DNA of 64,000 nucleotides from Christensenella sp034926635 (GTDB lineage Bacteria > Bacillota > Clostridia > Christensenellales > Christensenellaceae), in assembly GCA_034926635.1 (NCBI GenBank), contig JAYFQX010000007.1, forward strand, positions 1 through 64,000, read 5' to 3'. The stretch's first letter is position 1; each line of letters opens with the position of its first letter. Below the pieces are notes generated by a model. It saw only the letters and a list, made by a program, of their open reading frames with translations, was not told the origin of the DNA and did not search any database. This document shows positions 8,419 through 16,974 of the stretch, one piece after another. The translations under genes were made by a program, and so were the position numbers.

Positions 8419-9942
8419 ATGAAGAAACAAAAGAGAATTAGGAAATTAAAGACAATTTTCCGCAGCATCCTTGCTATCTCTATGGCAGGGATGCTTGCGG
8501 TTACCCTTGTAGGTTGTTATTTCGTTATCTCTGCAATATATACTAAAAACATTCGTGATATTGTGCGGGGAGAATTTGACTATATAGGCAGTTTAATTGA
8601 CCATACTCTAAGTGATGAAAATGCCGGCAATTTATGGCTGGAAAATTATACGATCGGTGAAGACGACAAGAGCTTTGTGTATACAGTTATGAGCGGTGCC
8701 GTTATCAATGGGACAAATTGCGATGAATTATACAATCAACTTTCTGAAACCGGAAGTGAAGGGATAACGCTTGAAACGATTGGGCTGGATGTGGATATCA
8801 AAGCATTGGAACAAACGGAAGAGCCTGCGTGGCTTACTATGCCCGATGGAGAAGAATATGCAATTTACGCACAGAAATACGATGATTGGGATTTGATCAT
8901 AGGCGTTTCGAGAAGTTATTTATATGCAGAAATACCCTTGATTGCAATCATGGTTACTTGCATATTCATCGTATTGTTCTTGGTGCTTTATCTCGTGCTT
9001 TCTAAGTTTTTGGAGCATAAAATTATTAGGAGTATGGAATGTACCAACCAGTCTCTGGAGAAAATTACGCAGGGCGATTTAAATGAAAAAGCCACTGTGG
9101 ATACCAGCGTTGAATTTCAGGCTTTATCCCAAGGAATTAATACGACGGTTGATTCGCTGAAAGATGCAATACAGCGTGCGGAAGCTGCAGCATGGATGGA
9201 ACGAGAACTGTCGATTGCAAGCGAGATTCAGTTAGCCTGTATGCCGAAGCTAATGAATCATTCTTTAGAAGAAGACCATCGTTTTCGGCTTTTTGCGGAT
9301 ATGAAAACGGCAAAAGAAGTTGGTGGGGATTTCTATGATTATTTTGTTGTGGGGGAAAATAAACTCGGATTTGTAATCGCGGATGTTTCAGGAAAGGGAA
9401 TTCCAGCGGCAATGTTCATGATGAGCGCAAAAACATATATCAAACTATATATGGAACAGGGAGGAAACCTTGCGGATGCTTTTTGCACGGTGAACCAAAA
9501 ATTATGCGAGAATAATGAAGTGGAGATGTTTGTCACCGTGTTTGCAGGGGTGATAGATCTGCAAAATGGAATGCTTCGGTATGTGAATGCCGGGCATAAT
9601 CCTTCGGCACTGCTTCGCGAGGGGGCAGTAACATGGCTCAAAGAACGTTCGGGCCCGCTGATCGGTATGATAGAGCAGGCGAAATATAAAGAACTTTCTT
9701 TACAATTGAAAAAAGGAGACTTGCTGTGCCTGTATACGGATGGGGTAACCGAAGCGATGAATCCTCAAAAAGAATTATTTGGAACGCAACGTCTTGCGGA
9801 TATTTTGAAAGAAACGAGCGGGCAGCCGCTGGCTAAAATAGGCGAAATACTTTACGGAGAAATTACGGCATTTGAGCAAGGCGCGCAGCGTGCGGATGAT
9901 ATTACCATGCTGTTGCTGAGGCTGGAGGGAGAGAATCAATGA
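8419..9942 (+). CDS. Membrane SpoIIE-type serine phosphatase with extracellular sensor and HAMP
   Basis: The 507-residue protein has TM1 at about 20-42, an extracytoplasmic sensor of about 130 residues, TM2 at about 172-196, a HAMP-like linker, and a PP2C/SpoIIE domain from about 265. Metal-binding acidic motifs are all present: VGGDFYDYF, IADVSGKGIPAA, YTDGVTEAMN and RADDITMLLLR. Enzymes of this class (RsbU, SpoIIE) dephosphorylate STAS anti-sigma antagonists. A matching STAS protein (14913), anti-sigma kinase (15218) and sigma factor (15860) lie at the end of the same cluster. The stop overlaps the start of the next exporter gene (ATGA), which ties the sensor to exporter set B. What it senses outside the cell is unknown. 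Confidence 0.92.
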   Translation: MKKQKRIRKLKTIFRSILAISMAGMLAVTLVGCYFVISAIYTKNIRDIVRGEFDYIGSLIDHTLSDENAGNLWLENYTIGEDDKSFVYTVMSGAVINGTNCDELYNQLSETGSEGITLETIGLDVDIKALEQTEEPAWLTMPDGEEYAIYAQKYDDWDLIIGVSRSYLYAEIPLIAIMVTCIFIVLFLVLYLVLSKFLEHKIIRSMECTNQSLEKITQGDLNEKATVDTSVEFQALSQGINTTVDSLKDAIQRAEAAAWMERELSIASEIQLACMPKLMNHSLEEDHRFRLFADMKTAKEVGGDFYDYFVVGENKLGFVIADVSGKGIPAAMFMMSAKTYIKLYMEQGGNLADAFCTVNQKLCENNEVEMFVTVFAGVIDLQNGMLRYVNAGHNPSALLREGAVTWLKERSGPLIGMIEQAKYKELSLQLKKGDLLCLYTDGVTEAMNPQKELFGTQRLADILKETSGQPLAKIGEILYGEITAFEQGAQRADDITMLLLRLEGENQ

Positions 9943-10454
9943 GTGAAGATTTGTTCCGCAAAGAAAGTATGGAACATATAAAAAGTCCGGAACAAACGGA
10001 AGACTATTTAAAAGTCAGCCACCCAAGCGCTTGGTTAGTTGTGCTTGCGGCGGTTGTGCTTGCGGCGGCATTTTTTGTCTGGGGATTTGTCGGACAGATT
10101 CCGGTACGCCTGCCGGCGGCGGGAGTCGTAGAAAATGGAGAAATTACAATTTTCTTATCGGCGGAGGATGTATTGTCGGTAAACGAAAATGTTGAGATAC
10201 TGATTGATGGAATTCCACATAAGGTTACGCAGGTATCAAATGAAATTATTTCAGCAGATGATTTAAAAGCGCAGTATGGCGAACTGAAGTATTATCAGCT
10301 GAAACCCGCGGAGTGGAATTTTCAGATAAAGGCAGACGCAACAGGCGTTGCCGACGGCGTGAAATCCGTATCTGTCGTAACGGATAAAATACCGGCGATT
10401 ACTTATTTATTCCAGCAAAAAACTACGGTTCAGCCAGGTGTTGACAATGAATAA
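9939..10454 (+). CDS. Short HlyD-like secretion protein, NHLM exporter set B
   Basis: The 171-residue protein is a paralogue of the 2992 product. It shares the SPEQ-x2-DYLKVSHPSAW N-terminal block, one membrane span (about 31-52) ending in WGFVGQIPV, then AAGVVENGE and a compact extracytoplasmic domain that ends with a polar tail. As in copy A, the long coiled-coil hairpin of full-length adaptors is absent. It is coupled to the phosphatase by ATGA at the start and overlaps the next gene by eight bases at the end. Confidence 0.8.
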   Translation: MSEDLFRKESMEHIKSPEQTEDYLKVSHPSAWLVVLAAVVLAAAFFVWGFVGQIPVRLPAAGVVENGEITIFLSAEDVLSVNENVEILIDGIPHKVTQVSNEIISADDLKAQYGELKYYQLKPAEWNFQIKADATGVADGVKSVSVVTDKIPAITYLFQQKTTVQPGVDNE

Positions 10455-12618
10455 AAAGAGAAAGCCAACAGCAAAAGGAATTGCCAATACACCTGTCGTT
10501 ATGCAGATGGAACCGCTTGAGAGCGGCGCTGCGGCGCTCTGCATGGTGCTTGCTTATTGCGGAAAATGGCTGCCGCTGGAACAAGTACGTAAGGATTGCG
10601 GGATTGGCAGGGACGGCGTGCGCCCGGAAAAAATAATAAAGGCAGCGAATGGTTATGGACTGGATGTCAAAGAGATTTCGCTCGGGGGAGCAGAACTGCG
10701 TCAGAAAGGCGCCTTTCCCTGTATGATATTTTGGGAACAAAGCGGTTTTGCTGTATTATGCGGTTTTCGAGGTGAAAATGCGGTTATCAATCATCCGGCT
10801 TTTGGGAGGGTGGTTATTCCCATGGAAGCGTTTTTGGAGAGTTATGATGGAAAATGCATGTTATTTACACCCAATAACGCCTTTGTTGCGGACGGAAAAC
10901 GCGCATCCATGTGGTCTTTTGCCAAAAGCCGGATGAAGGGAAACGGTTCTGTTTTTTTGGTGGTTGTATTGTTAACGTTGATTTTAACGGTGATCACCAT
11001 GGTGAATCCGGCATTTTCACGTGTATTTTTAGACCAGGTTTTGGGAGCGCAGAACAATTGGCTGGTTCCTTTTTTGCTGATATTATTGAGTTTTAATATT
11101 CTGCAACTGGTGGTGGGGCTTTCGCGCGAGTTGTATATGCTGAAAATGGAAGGAAAGTTTGCCATTACCTCAAATTCCAGGTTTATGTGGCACGTATTGC
11201 GACTTCCGGTTGAGTTTTTTGCAACACGCCAGACAGGCGATATTTTAGAGAGGTCGGAAGCAAACGAAGCATTATCGAATATGATCATGACAACGCTTGC
11301 ACCGATGGTGCTTGACGTGATTTCGCTGGTGCTTTATCTGGTGGTCGTTCTACAGTACAGCGTAATGCTTACTATGATCGGGGTTGCATCGCTTGTAATT
11401 AATATGCTTGTTTCCCAATTTATCTCAAAAAAACGTGTGAATATTGCACGCGTTACGACGCGTGACAGCGGGAAATTTAACAGCGCAACGGTTTCCGGGA
11501 TTGAAATGATGGAAACCATCAAAGCATCCGGTGCAGAAAACGGATTTTTTCAGCGTTGGGCGGGCTATCAGGCAAATATGAATGCAGGTTTTGTAAAAAA
11601 GACAAAACTGGATCAATCTATTGGAATGATCCCTGAGCTTGTAACCTCGCTTTCCAATATCCTGATTTTGGTTCTTGGAGTTTGGCTTGTTATTTTAGGG
11701 CAATGGACAGTCGGCATGATTTTGGCATTTCAGGGGTATTTAGCAGGGCTGGTTCTTCCTGCACGCCGTATGATTTCTGCACGGGCAACCATTCAGGAAA
11801 TGCGTTCGGATGTTGAACGGATTGAAGACGTTATGGGATATCCGACCGATGTGGAATTTGATGAAAAGAAAATTTCGCAGGAAAACATACTTGATAAATT
11901 AAGCGGAAATATTGAACTAAAGAACGTGACGTTCGGATATTCCAAGCAATCGCCGCCGCTGATTGAAGATTTTTCCCTGACAATTCGCCCGGGCAATAAG
12001 ATAGCTTTTGTGGGATTTTCAGGCTGTGGGAAATCTACCATCGCCAAAATGCTCAGCGGGTTATATGCACCATGGTCGGGGGAGATTTTATACGATGGAA
12101 AATCCAGGGAACATATCCCGCGGGAAATATTTACCGCCAGTCTGGCTGTGGTGGATCAAGACGTTATATTGTTTGATGATACCATCGCTAACAATATAAA
12201 AATGTGGGATGATTCCATAGAAGATTTTGCCATGATTTGCGCTGCGCGTGATGCGGGAATGCATGAAGTGATTATGCAGCGGAAGGAAGGATATCGCCAT
12301 AAATTGGTAAAGGGCGGCGTCGATCTTTCGGGAGGACAACGGCAGAGGCTGGAGATCGCGCGGGTGTTGGCACAGGATCCCACCGTTATTATTATGGATG
12401 AAGCCACAAGCGCGCTCGATGCAAAGACCGAGTTCGAGGTTGTACAGTCGATCGCCAGACGCGGCATTACGTCAATTGTGATTGCACACAGGCTTTCCAC
12501 CATACGGGATGCCGATGAAATTATTGTCCTTGATAAAGGAAAGGTCGTGGAACGGGGAACGCATGACGAATTATTTGCAAACGGCGGACTCTACACAAAG
12601 CTGGTAAGCAGCGAATAA
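10447..12618 (+). CDS. NHLM-type ABC transporter B with dead C39 peptidase-like domain
   Basis: The protein has 723 residues from the ATG at 10447 (AGGTG seven bases upstream; an in-frame GTG lies at 10438). It aligns along its whole length with the 3471 product: C39-like domain, membrane domain, ATPase (Walker A GFSGCGKST, signature LSGGQRQR, Walker B VIIMDEATSALD). The peptidase residues are all replaced: Cys to Ser26 (PLESGAAAL), His to Gly100 (EQSGFAVL), Asp to His116 (INHPAFG). The domain fold motifs and the ATPase are intact, so the gene is not decaying. In known exporters such as HlyB, a C39-like domain without the Cys binds substrate without cutting it. A similar docking role is likely here. 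Confidence 0.92.
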   Translation: MNKKRKPTAKGIANTPVVMQMEPLESGAAALCMVLAYCGKWLPLEQVRKDCGIGRDGVRPEKIIKAANGYGLDVKEISLGGAELRQKGAFPCMIFWEQSGFAVLCGFRGENAVINHPAFGRVVIPMEAFLESYDGKCMLFTPNNAFVADGKRASMWSFAKSRMKGNGSVFLVVVLLTLILTVITMVNPAFSRVFLDQVLGAQNNWLVPFLLILLSFNILQLVVGLSRELYMLKMEGKFAITSNSRFMWHVLRLPVEFFATRQTGDILERSEANEALSNMIMTTLAPMVLDVISLVLYLVVVLQYSVMLTMIGVASLVINMLVSQFISKKRVNIARVTTRDSGKFNSATVSGIEMMETIKASGAENGFFQRWAGYQANMNAGFVKKTKLDQSIGMIPELVTSLSNILILVLGVWLVILGQWTVGMILAFQGYLAGLVLPARRMISARATIQEMRSDVERIEDVMGYPTDVEFDEKKISQENILDKLSGNIELKNVTFGYSKQSPPLIEDFSLTIRPGNKIAFVGFSGCGKSTIAKMLSGLYAPWSGEILYDGKSREHIPREIFTASLAVVDQDVILFDDTIANNIKMWDDSIEDFAMICAARDAGMHEVIMQRKEGYRHKLVKGGVDLSGGQRQRLEIARVLAQDPTVIIMDEATSALDAKTEFEVVQSIARRGITSIVIAHRLSTIRDADEIIVLDKGKVVERGTHDELFANGGLYTKLVSSE

Positions 12619-12665
12619 TGCGAGAGGAAGCAGATAAAAAGCAAAATTAAGATTGGAGAAACGGT

Positions 12666-14828
12666 ATGGGTTGGTTTGATGAACAAATCAAACAACGGAT
12701 AAAAAATGACGATGAACAGTTTGAGGCGGCTTTTGCGAAAATGGCCAATATCGTTATGGACGCCGATGAATTGATTTTAAAAGATGAAGAGGCGGCATCT
12801 GATGACGCGATGAAACAAATTCTGACCTATTTTCGCGTGCGCCCAAGGGAAATCCCCGATGATATTACAGGAAGCGTAGAGCGCCTGGAATATATGCTGC
12901 GACCCGCAGGCATTATGTGGCGCAGCGTTCGGCTGAAGCCGGGCTGGAGCAGGAATGCGGTGGGACCGATGCTGGTTCAGAATAAAGAAGGCGGACTGGA
13001 AGCCCTGATCCCGCGTGAATCGGGTGGATATTGGCATATCAACGGCAAAAGGCATAAAATAACGTCAAAAATGGAACATGAGCTTTCAGATCGTGCGCTT
13101 TGCTTTTACCGTCCGCTTCCATCAAAAGAGTTAAAGCTGAAGGATTTGATGAAATTTGTGGCATCTTCTATGTCGCGGGGAGATCTGCTGCGGATTATTG
13201 CCGCTACCCTGTGCGTGGCTCTGGTAGGACTGCTTGCGCCATATGCCAATAAAATTCTATTTAATATCGTAGTGCCTTCGGGCAGCGTTCAATTGATTTT
13301 ACCGATTGCAATACTGCTTGTGGGGGTTAGCGTTTCCACGCTGCTCATTACGATTTTTAAAACGCTGCTGCTTTCGCGGATGAAAGATAAGCTCAGGCTT
13401 TCGATTATGGCGGCTGCGATGATGAGGCTGCTAAACCTGTCGCTTGCTTTTTTTAAACAATACAGTGCGGGAGAACTGCTTTCGCGGATGAAAAAAGTGA
13501 ATTCTGCGTGCCAGCTTTTGCTGGAGACTGCTTTTACAACGGGCTTAACTGCGTTGTTCTCATTGATCTATATTGTGCAGATTTTTAATTTTACACCGCA
13601 GCTTGCGCTTCCTGCATTGTTAATCATTATAATCAGCGCAGGATTTTCCGTGATTTCGGTTTTTGCAATGACCCCATGGCAGAAAAAAACGTTGGCACTA
13701 TGGGCAAAATTTGATGGGATTACCTATGCGTTGATTTCCGGTGTGCAAAAGTTAAAATTGACAGGCTCGGAACGCCGTGCATTTGCCAAATGGGCAAATA
13801 TATATTCTGATGCAGCAAAGATGGAATACCGTCCGCCATGGTTTATACGGGCAGGAAAGACAATTTCTTACGCGATTATACTTTTAGGGGCGCTGGCTCT
13901 TTATTATTTCGCGGGCAGCGCAAAAGTCAGCGTAGCCGATTATATGGCGTTTACGGCGTCTTACGCACTGGTAAGCGGCGCATTTGCCGCGCTTGCTGAG
14001 GTGCTGCGCAATATTGCAAAAATAGGACCAACGCTTGAGATGGCAAAGCCGATCTTGGCGGAACAGCCGGAAACAGCAGAGGAAAAACGGATGCTTACGC
14101 GTTTAATGGGGGGAATTGAATTAAATAATGTATCCTTCCGTTATAGCGAAGACAGTCCCTATATTCTCAATAATCTGACGCTTAAAATAAAAAGCGGGCA
14201 GTATCTTGCGGTAGTCGGTAAAACAGGCTGTGGAAAGTCCACGTTTATTCGTATGCTGCTGGGGTTTGAAATCCCCGAACGCGGCGCGGTTTATTTTGAT
14301 GGGCAGGATATTGCGACGGTGGATTTAAAATCGCTGCGACAAAAGATAGGTACGGTTACACAAAGCGGAAAACTCTTTGAGGGAACAATATTTTCAAACA
14401 TTGCTGTATGTGCGCCTCATTTGACGGAAGAAGAAGCATGGCAAGCGGCGGAAATGTCCGGACTTGCGGAAGATATACGAAATATGCCTATGGGAATGCA
14501 GACCTTGATTTCAGAGGGTGGAGGCGGACTTTCCGGAGGGCAGCGGCAACGCCTGATGATTGCGCGGGCGATTGCGCCGAAACCTCGCGTTTTGATTTTT
14601 GATGAAGCAACGAGCGCGCTGGATAATATCACACAAAAACAAGTTTCCGATGCGCTGGATTCTTTAAAATGTACACGGATTGTTGTGGCGCACAGGCTTT
14701 CAACGATCCGCCAGTGTGACCGCATTGTGGTTCTTGACAGTGGAAAAATCATAGAAGATGGATCGTTTGAAGAATTGATTGACAAGAAAGGTTTTTTTGC
14801 AGAGCTTGTCAGCAGGCAAATGGCCTAA
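12666..14828 (+). CDS. NHLM-type ABC transporter B, second ATPase/permease subunit
   Basis: The 720-residue paralogue of the 5704 product has the same order: cytoplasmic N-terminal region, ABC membrane domain (about 160-435), and an ATPase with Walker A GKTGCGKST, signature LSGGQRQR and Walker B VLIFDEATSALD. The first 24 residues are identical to copy A while residues 30-150 differ widely, pointing to strong selection on the N-terminal segment. It lies 47 bases after its presumed partner, with TTGGAG as ribosome binding site. Confidence 0.9.
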   Translation: MGWFDEQIKQRIKNDDEQFEAAFAKMANIVMDADELILKDEEAASDDAMKQILTYFRVRPREIPDDITGSVERLEYMLRPAGIMWRSVRLKPGWSRNAVGPMLVQNKEGGLEALIPRESGGYWHINGKRHKITSKMEHELSDRALCFYRPLPSKELKLKDLMKFVASSMSRGDLLRIIAATLCVALVGLLAPYANKILFNIVVPSGSVQLILPIAILLVGVSVSTLLITIFKTLLLSRMKDKLRLSIMAAAMMRLLNLSLAFFKQYSAGELLSRMKKVNSACQLLLETAFTTGLTALFSLIYIVQIFNFTPQLALPALLIIIISAGFSVISVFAMTPWQKKTLALWAKFDGITYALISGVQKLKLTGSERRAFAKWANIYSDAAKMEYRPPWFIRAGKTISYAIILLGALALYYFAGSAKVSVADYMAFTASYALVSGAFAALAEVLRNIAKIGPTLEMAKPILAEQPETAEEKRMLTRLMGGIELNNVSFRYSEDSPYILNNLTLKIKSGQYLAVVGKTGCGKSTFIRMLLGFEIPERGAVYFDGQDIATVDLKSLRQKIGTVTQSGKLFEGTIFSNIAVCAPHLTEEEAWQAAEMSGLAEDIRNMPMGMQTLISEGGGGLSGGQRQRLMIARAIAPKPRVLIFDEATSALDNITQKQVSDALDSLKCTRIVVAHRLSTIRQCDRIVVLDSGKIIEDGSFEELIDKKGFFAELVSRQMA

Positions 14829-14912
14829 CTTTCTTTAAATCCGGGTGTATAAAAGAATGAAAAAGCATGCCGGAGGGAAAAATTTTAAAGTGAATGGTGA
14901 AGGAGAACGACA

Positions 14913-15212
14913 ATGAAAATTATAGCAAAAAACGAACAGGAAACGCTTGCCTTACAGGTAATAGGCAGGCTTGATACCCTTACCTCCAATCAATTGGAGG
15001 CAGAAATGAAAAAAATAGACAACGGTGTAAAAACACTGGTCTTGGATTTTACGGAACTTGAATATATTACGTCCGTAGGGATCAGGATCTTGATTTCCGC
15101 CAATAAGATGATGACGCGACAGGGCGGAAAACTGATTCTTCACGGGTTAAATGAAGAAGTGAGCGAAGTATTGGAGATTACAGGCGTTCTGGAATTATTC
15201 TGTGTGGAGTAA
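14913..15212 (+). CDS. STAS-domain anti-anti-sigma factor
   Basis: The 99-residue single-domain protein is of the SpoIIAA/RsbV type. The conserved region LDFTELEYITSVGIRIL has the phosphorylatable Ser54 in the usual position. In partner switching the unphosphorylated form binds the anti-sigma kinase and frees the sigma factor. The gene for a candidate kinase begins six bases after its stop, and a candidate phosphatase is at 8419. GAAGGAG precedes the ATG. Confidence 0.93.
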   Translation: MKIIAKNEQETLALQVIGRLDTLTSNQLEAEMKKIDNGVKTLVLDFTELEYITSVGIRILISANKMMTRQGGKLILHGLNEEVSEVLEITGVLELFCVE

Positions 15213-15217
15213 GGGCT

Positions 15218-15637
15218 ATGGAAAATATGAGTAAAACAATAACAGTAGATGCAAAGACGGAAAATTTAGCTTTCGTGATGGAATTTGTAGAAACATTTGC
15301 TCAAATTGCCGGGTTTTCAGAAAAAGAAATACGGCGGCTGCTTGTCGTGTGCGATGAAATTTTTTCAAATATTGTGAAATATGCTTATCCTCAAAAAAAA
15401 GGAGAGATCACCGTAAAATTATCTCGGAAAGAAACAACAGGATTAGCCGTAGAATTTGTTGACAGGGGAATTCCGTTTAATCCGCTGCAGGAAGAAGAAG
15501 CGGATGTTGGACTCCCGCTGGAAAAACGTCCTGTTGGGAAATTGGGGCTGAAGATTGTAAAAGTAATTGCAAAATCAGTCCGGTATGCCTATTGTGACGG
15601 AAAGAATATCCTGACGATTGAATTACTGCAGGGATAA
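15218..15637 (+). CDS. Anti-sigma factor serine kinase (RsbW/SpoIIAB-like)
   Basis: The 139-residue HATPase_c_2 protein shows the N box (CDEIFSNIVKYAY), G1 (VEFVDRGIPFNP) and a G2-like KLGLKIV. Such kinases phosphorylate the STAS antagonist and hold a sigma factor inactive. An ATG nine bases downstream is an alternative start. Its sigma partner is most likely the 15860 product, the only sigma factor in the window. Pairing with an ECF-like factor rather than a SigB/SigF type is unusual. Confidence 0.9.
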   Translation: MENMSKTITVDAKTENLAFVMEFVETFAQIAGFSEKEIRRLLVVCDEIFSNIVKYAYPQKKGEITVKLSRKETTGLAVEFVDRGIPFNPLQEEEADVGLPLEKRPVGKLGLKIVKVIAKSVRYAYCDGKNILTIELLQG

Positions 15638-15699
15638 GAAAATATCACGGGACAATATCGATCGAAAATAGTGAACCTAAAAAAGTCAGAGGAAAAACA

Positions 15700-15885
15700 G
15701 TGGAAAGAATATTAAGAAAATTATTTGACTACCAAACATTTGAAAAGGAGCCCACGCTCCAGCTGATTTTAGATCAAACAGACTGCATGATCGGCGGTCA
15801 GGAATTACCGGACGATTTGCTTGATATGAATGCGGCGGGTGATTTGAGCTGTTTTTTGCGTGAAGATGAAAAAAAAGATGAATAA
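15700..15885 (+). CDS. Small protein with leader-like LPDDLLDMNAAG motif
   Basis: The 61-residue protein starts at GTG 15700 (AGAGG upstream). The N-terminal half is amphipathic (RKLFDYQTFEKEP). The C-terminal half contains ELPDDLLDMNAAGD, which resembles the leader end of the 8054 peptide (ELQDDDLEAVTGG) in spacing of acidic and hydrophobic residues, with AAG in place of TGG. It has two Cys. The 3' end overlaps the start of the sigma factor gene. I do not know its family. It may be a leader mimic that docks on the transporters, a second peptide precursor, or a regulator of the sigma factor. Confidence 0.65.
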   Translation: MERILRKLFDYQTFEKEPTLQLILDQTDCMIGGQELPDDLLDMNAAGDLSCFLREDEKKDE

Positions 15886-16393
15886 TTTGACCGCGGCAGA
15901 GGTATACGCGCAATTTTACGGTAAGGTAGCATCGTATGTGCATGCAAGAATTAGAAATATGGAAGCGGCGGAAGATTTGATCGGGGATGTATTCCTGAGG
16001 ATTGTGCAGAAGATCGAAAGTTACGATGCGCAAAAAGCATCTGTTTCCACATGGGTGTATACGATCACGCATAACATGGTATGTAATTATTACCGCAGCA
16101 CCCGCGGAAAAGAACAAACTGCAAAAGAGGAAACGCTTCCTGAAGCCATACAGGAGGAAGATGCACTTGCAAACCTTTGCAGCAGGGAAACCTTGCAGCA
16201 GTTGGCGCAGGCGCTTTTAAAGCTGCCTGAGAGGGAACGTATTTTAATTGTTTTACGCTTTTATAGAGGGTATACGCATAAGCAAACAGCGCAGGCGCTC
16301 CACATCAGCGAAACGAATTCAAAGTTTTTGCAGAATAAAGCGATGAAAAGTTTAAAGGTGCTGCTGGGGAGAATGATAACAGCCGCGGATTAG
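15860..16393 (+). CDS. ECF-like sigma-70 family RNA polymerase sigma factor
   Basis: The protein has up to 177 residues. Region 2 is clear (AAEDLIGDVFLRIVQK, then STWVYTITHN). A 35-residue linker leads to region 4 (LPERERILIVLRFYRGYTH and a helix-turn-helix through KSLKVLL). The start is uncertain: GTG at 15860, ATG at 15866 and ATG at 15878 are all in frame and overlap the previous gene, with no strong ribosome binding site, so translational coupling is likely. It is the last gene of the cluster before a strong terminator. Likely targets are the cluster itself or the precursor gene; this is inferred. Confidence 0.9.
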   Translation: MKMKKKMNNLTAAEVYAQFYGKVASYVHARIRNMEAAEDLIGDVFLRIVQKIESYDAQKASVSTWVYTITHNMVCNYYRSTRGKEQTAKEETLPEAIQEEDALANLCSRETLQQLAQALLKLPERERILIVLRFYRGYTHKQTAQALHISETNSKFLQNKAMKSLKVLLGRMITAAD

Positions 16394-16420
16394 CCATAAT
16401 GGGAACTCAAAGGAAATAGA

Positions 16421-16449
16421 AAAACGCCCATATGCAGGGCGTTTTTTTC
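16421..16449. terminator. Terminator between convergent operons
   Basis: AAAACGCCC and GGGCGTTTT flank loop atatgca, with a T run on the plus strand and A residues on the other side. It ends the export cluster and can also serve the minus-strand Rrf2 gene. Confidence 0.9.
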
Positions 16450-16491
16450 TACATAAAAAAGGCGATAAGCGGTTTTGCCGACAACCGGTCT

Positions 16492-16902
16492 TTATCCGAA
16501 GATTTTATGGTCGATTTGATCAATCGTAATCTTTTCCAAAGCCTTTCGGCATTCCAAGTCAAGCGTAGCATAAACGCCATCCATAATATCCGCCATTCCA
16601 GATGAAATCAGGCATTCCATGTTGATGTTCCCGGAGTGCCAGGAGGCCGATACAAACGGGATGTTCATTCCGTCGGCAATTTGGCGCAGCGATACCTCTT
16701 TGGGATCCCGACAGAACGCATAGCCGCCATCGATTCCTTCCTTTGCCTCTACAAGACCCGCTTTTTTGAGGACAGACATCACCTTGCGTATGCGCGCGGG
16801 GTGGGTGCATACATTCTTAGCGAGTAATTCGCTGTTTTGAAAAGTTTTTTTATGATTTAAATATACAAGCGCGTGTACTGCAATAGTAAAATCAGCCGTC
16901 AT
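16492..16902 (-). CDS. Rrf2-family transcriptional regulator
   Basis: The 136-residue protein has an N-terminal winged helix typical of Rrf2 (FTIAVHALVYLNHKK, then the recognition region HPARIRKVMSVLKKAGLVEAKEG and GGYAFCRDP). Four Cys are scattered and do not form the close triplet of IscR, so an IscR-type iron-sulfur site is not evident; a thiol switch is possible. It is 72 bases downstream of the redox operon on the same strand with its own promoter. An ATTTAAAT-core palindrome sits in that promoter and a similar one in the promoter of the redox operon, so it probably regulates both. Confidence 0.9.
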   Translation of the reverse strand: MTADFTIAVHALVYLNHKKTFQNSELLAKNVCTHPARIRKVMSVLKKAGLVEAKEGIDGGYAFCRDPKEVSLRQIADGMNIPFVSASWHSGNINMECLISSGMADIMDGVYATLDLECRKALEKITIDQIDHKIFG

Positions 16903-16937
16903 GGTAATTATTCGCCTCCGTGTAACTCTTTAAGTTT

Positions 16938-16966
16938 AGTTTAATGAATTTAAATTCACTTTTCAA
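16938..16966 (-). promoter_or_regulatory. Promoter of the Rrf2 gene with palindrome in the spacer
   Basis: On the minus strand, TTGAAA (16961-16966) and TAAACT (16938-16943) are 17 bases apart. The spacer contains the perfect palindrome TGAATTTAAATTCA (16945-16958). Its core ATTTAAAT matches the core of the operator candidate at 20565-20582. Confidence 0.65.
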
Positions 16967-16974
16967 TAAAATCT

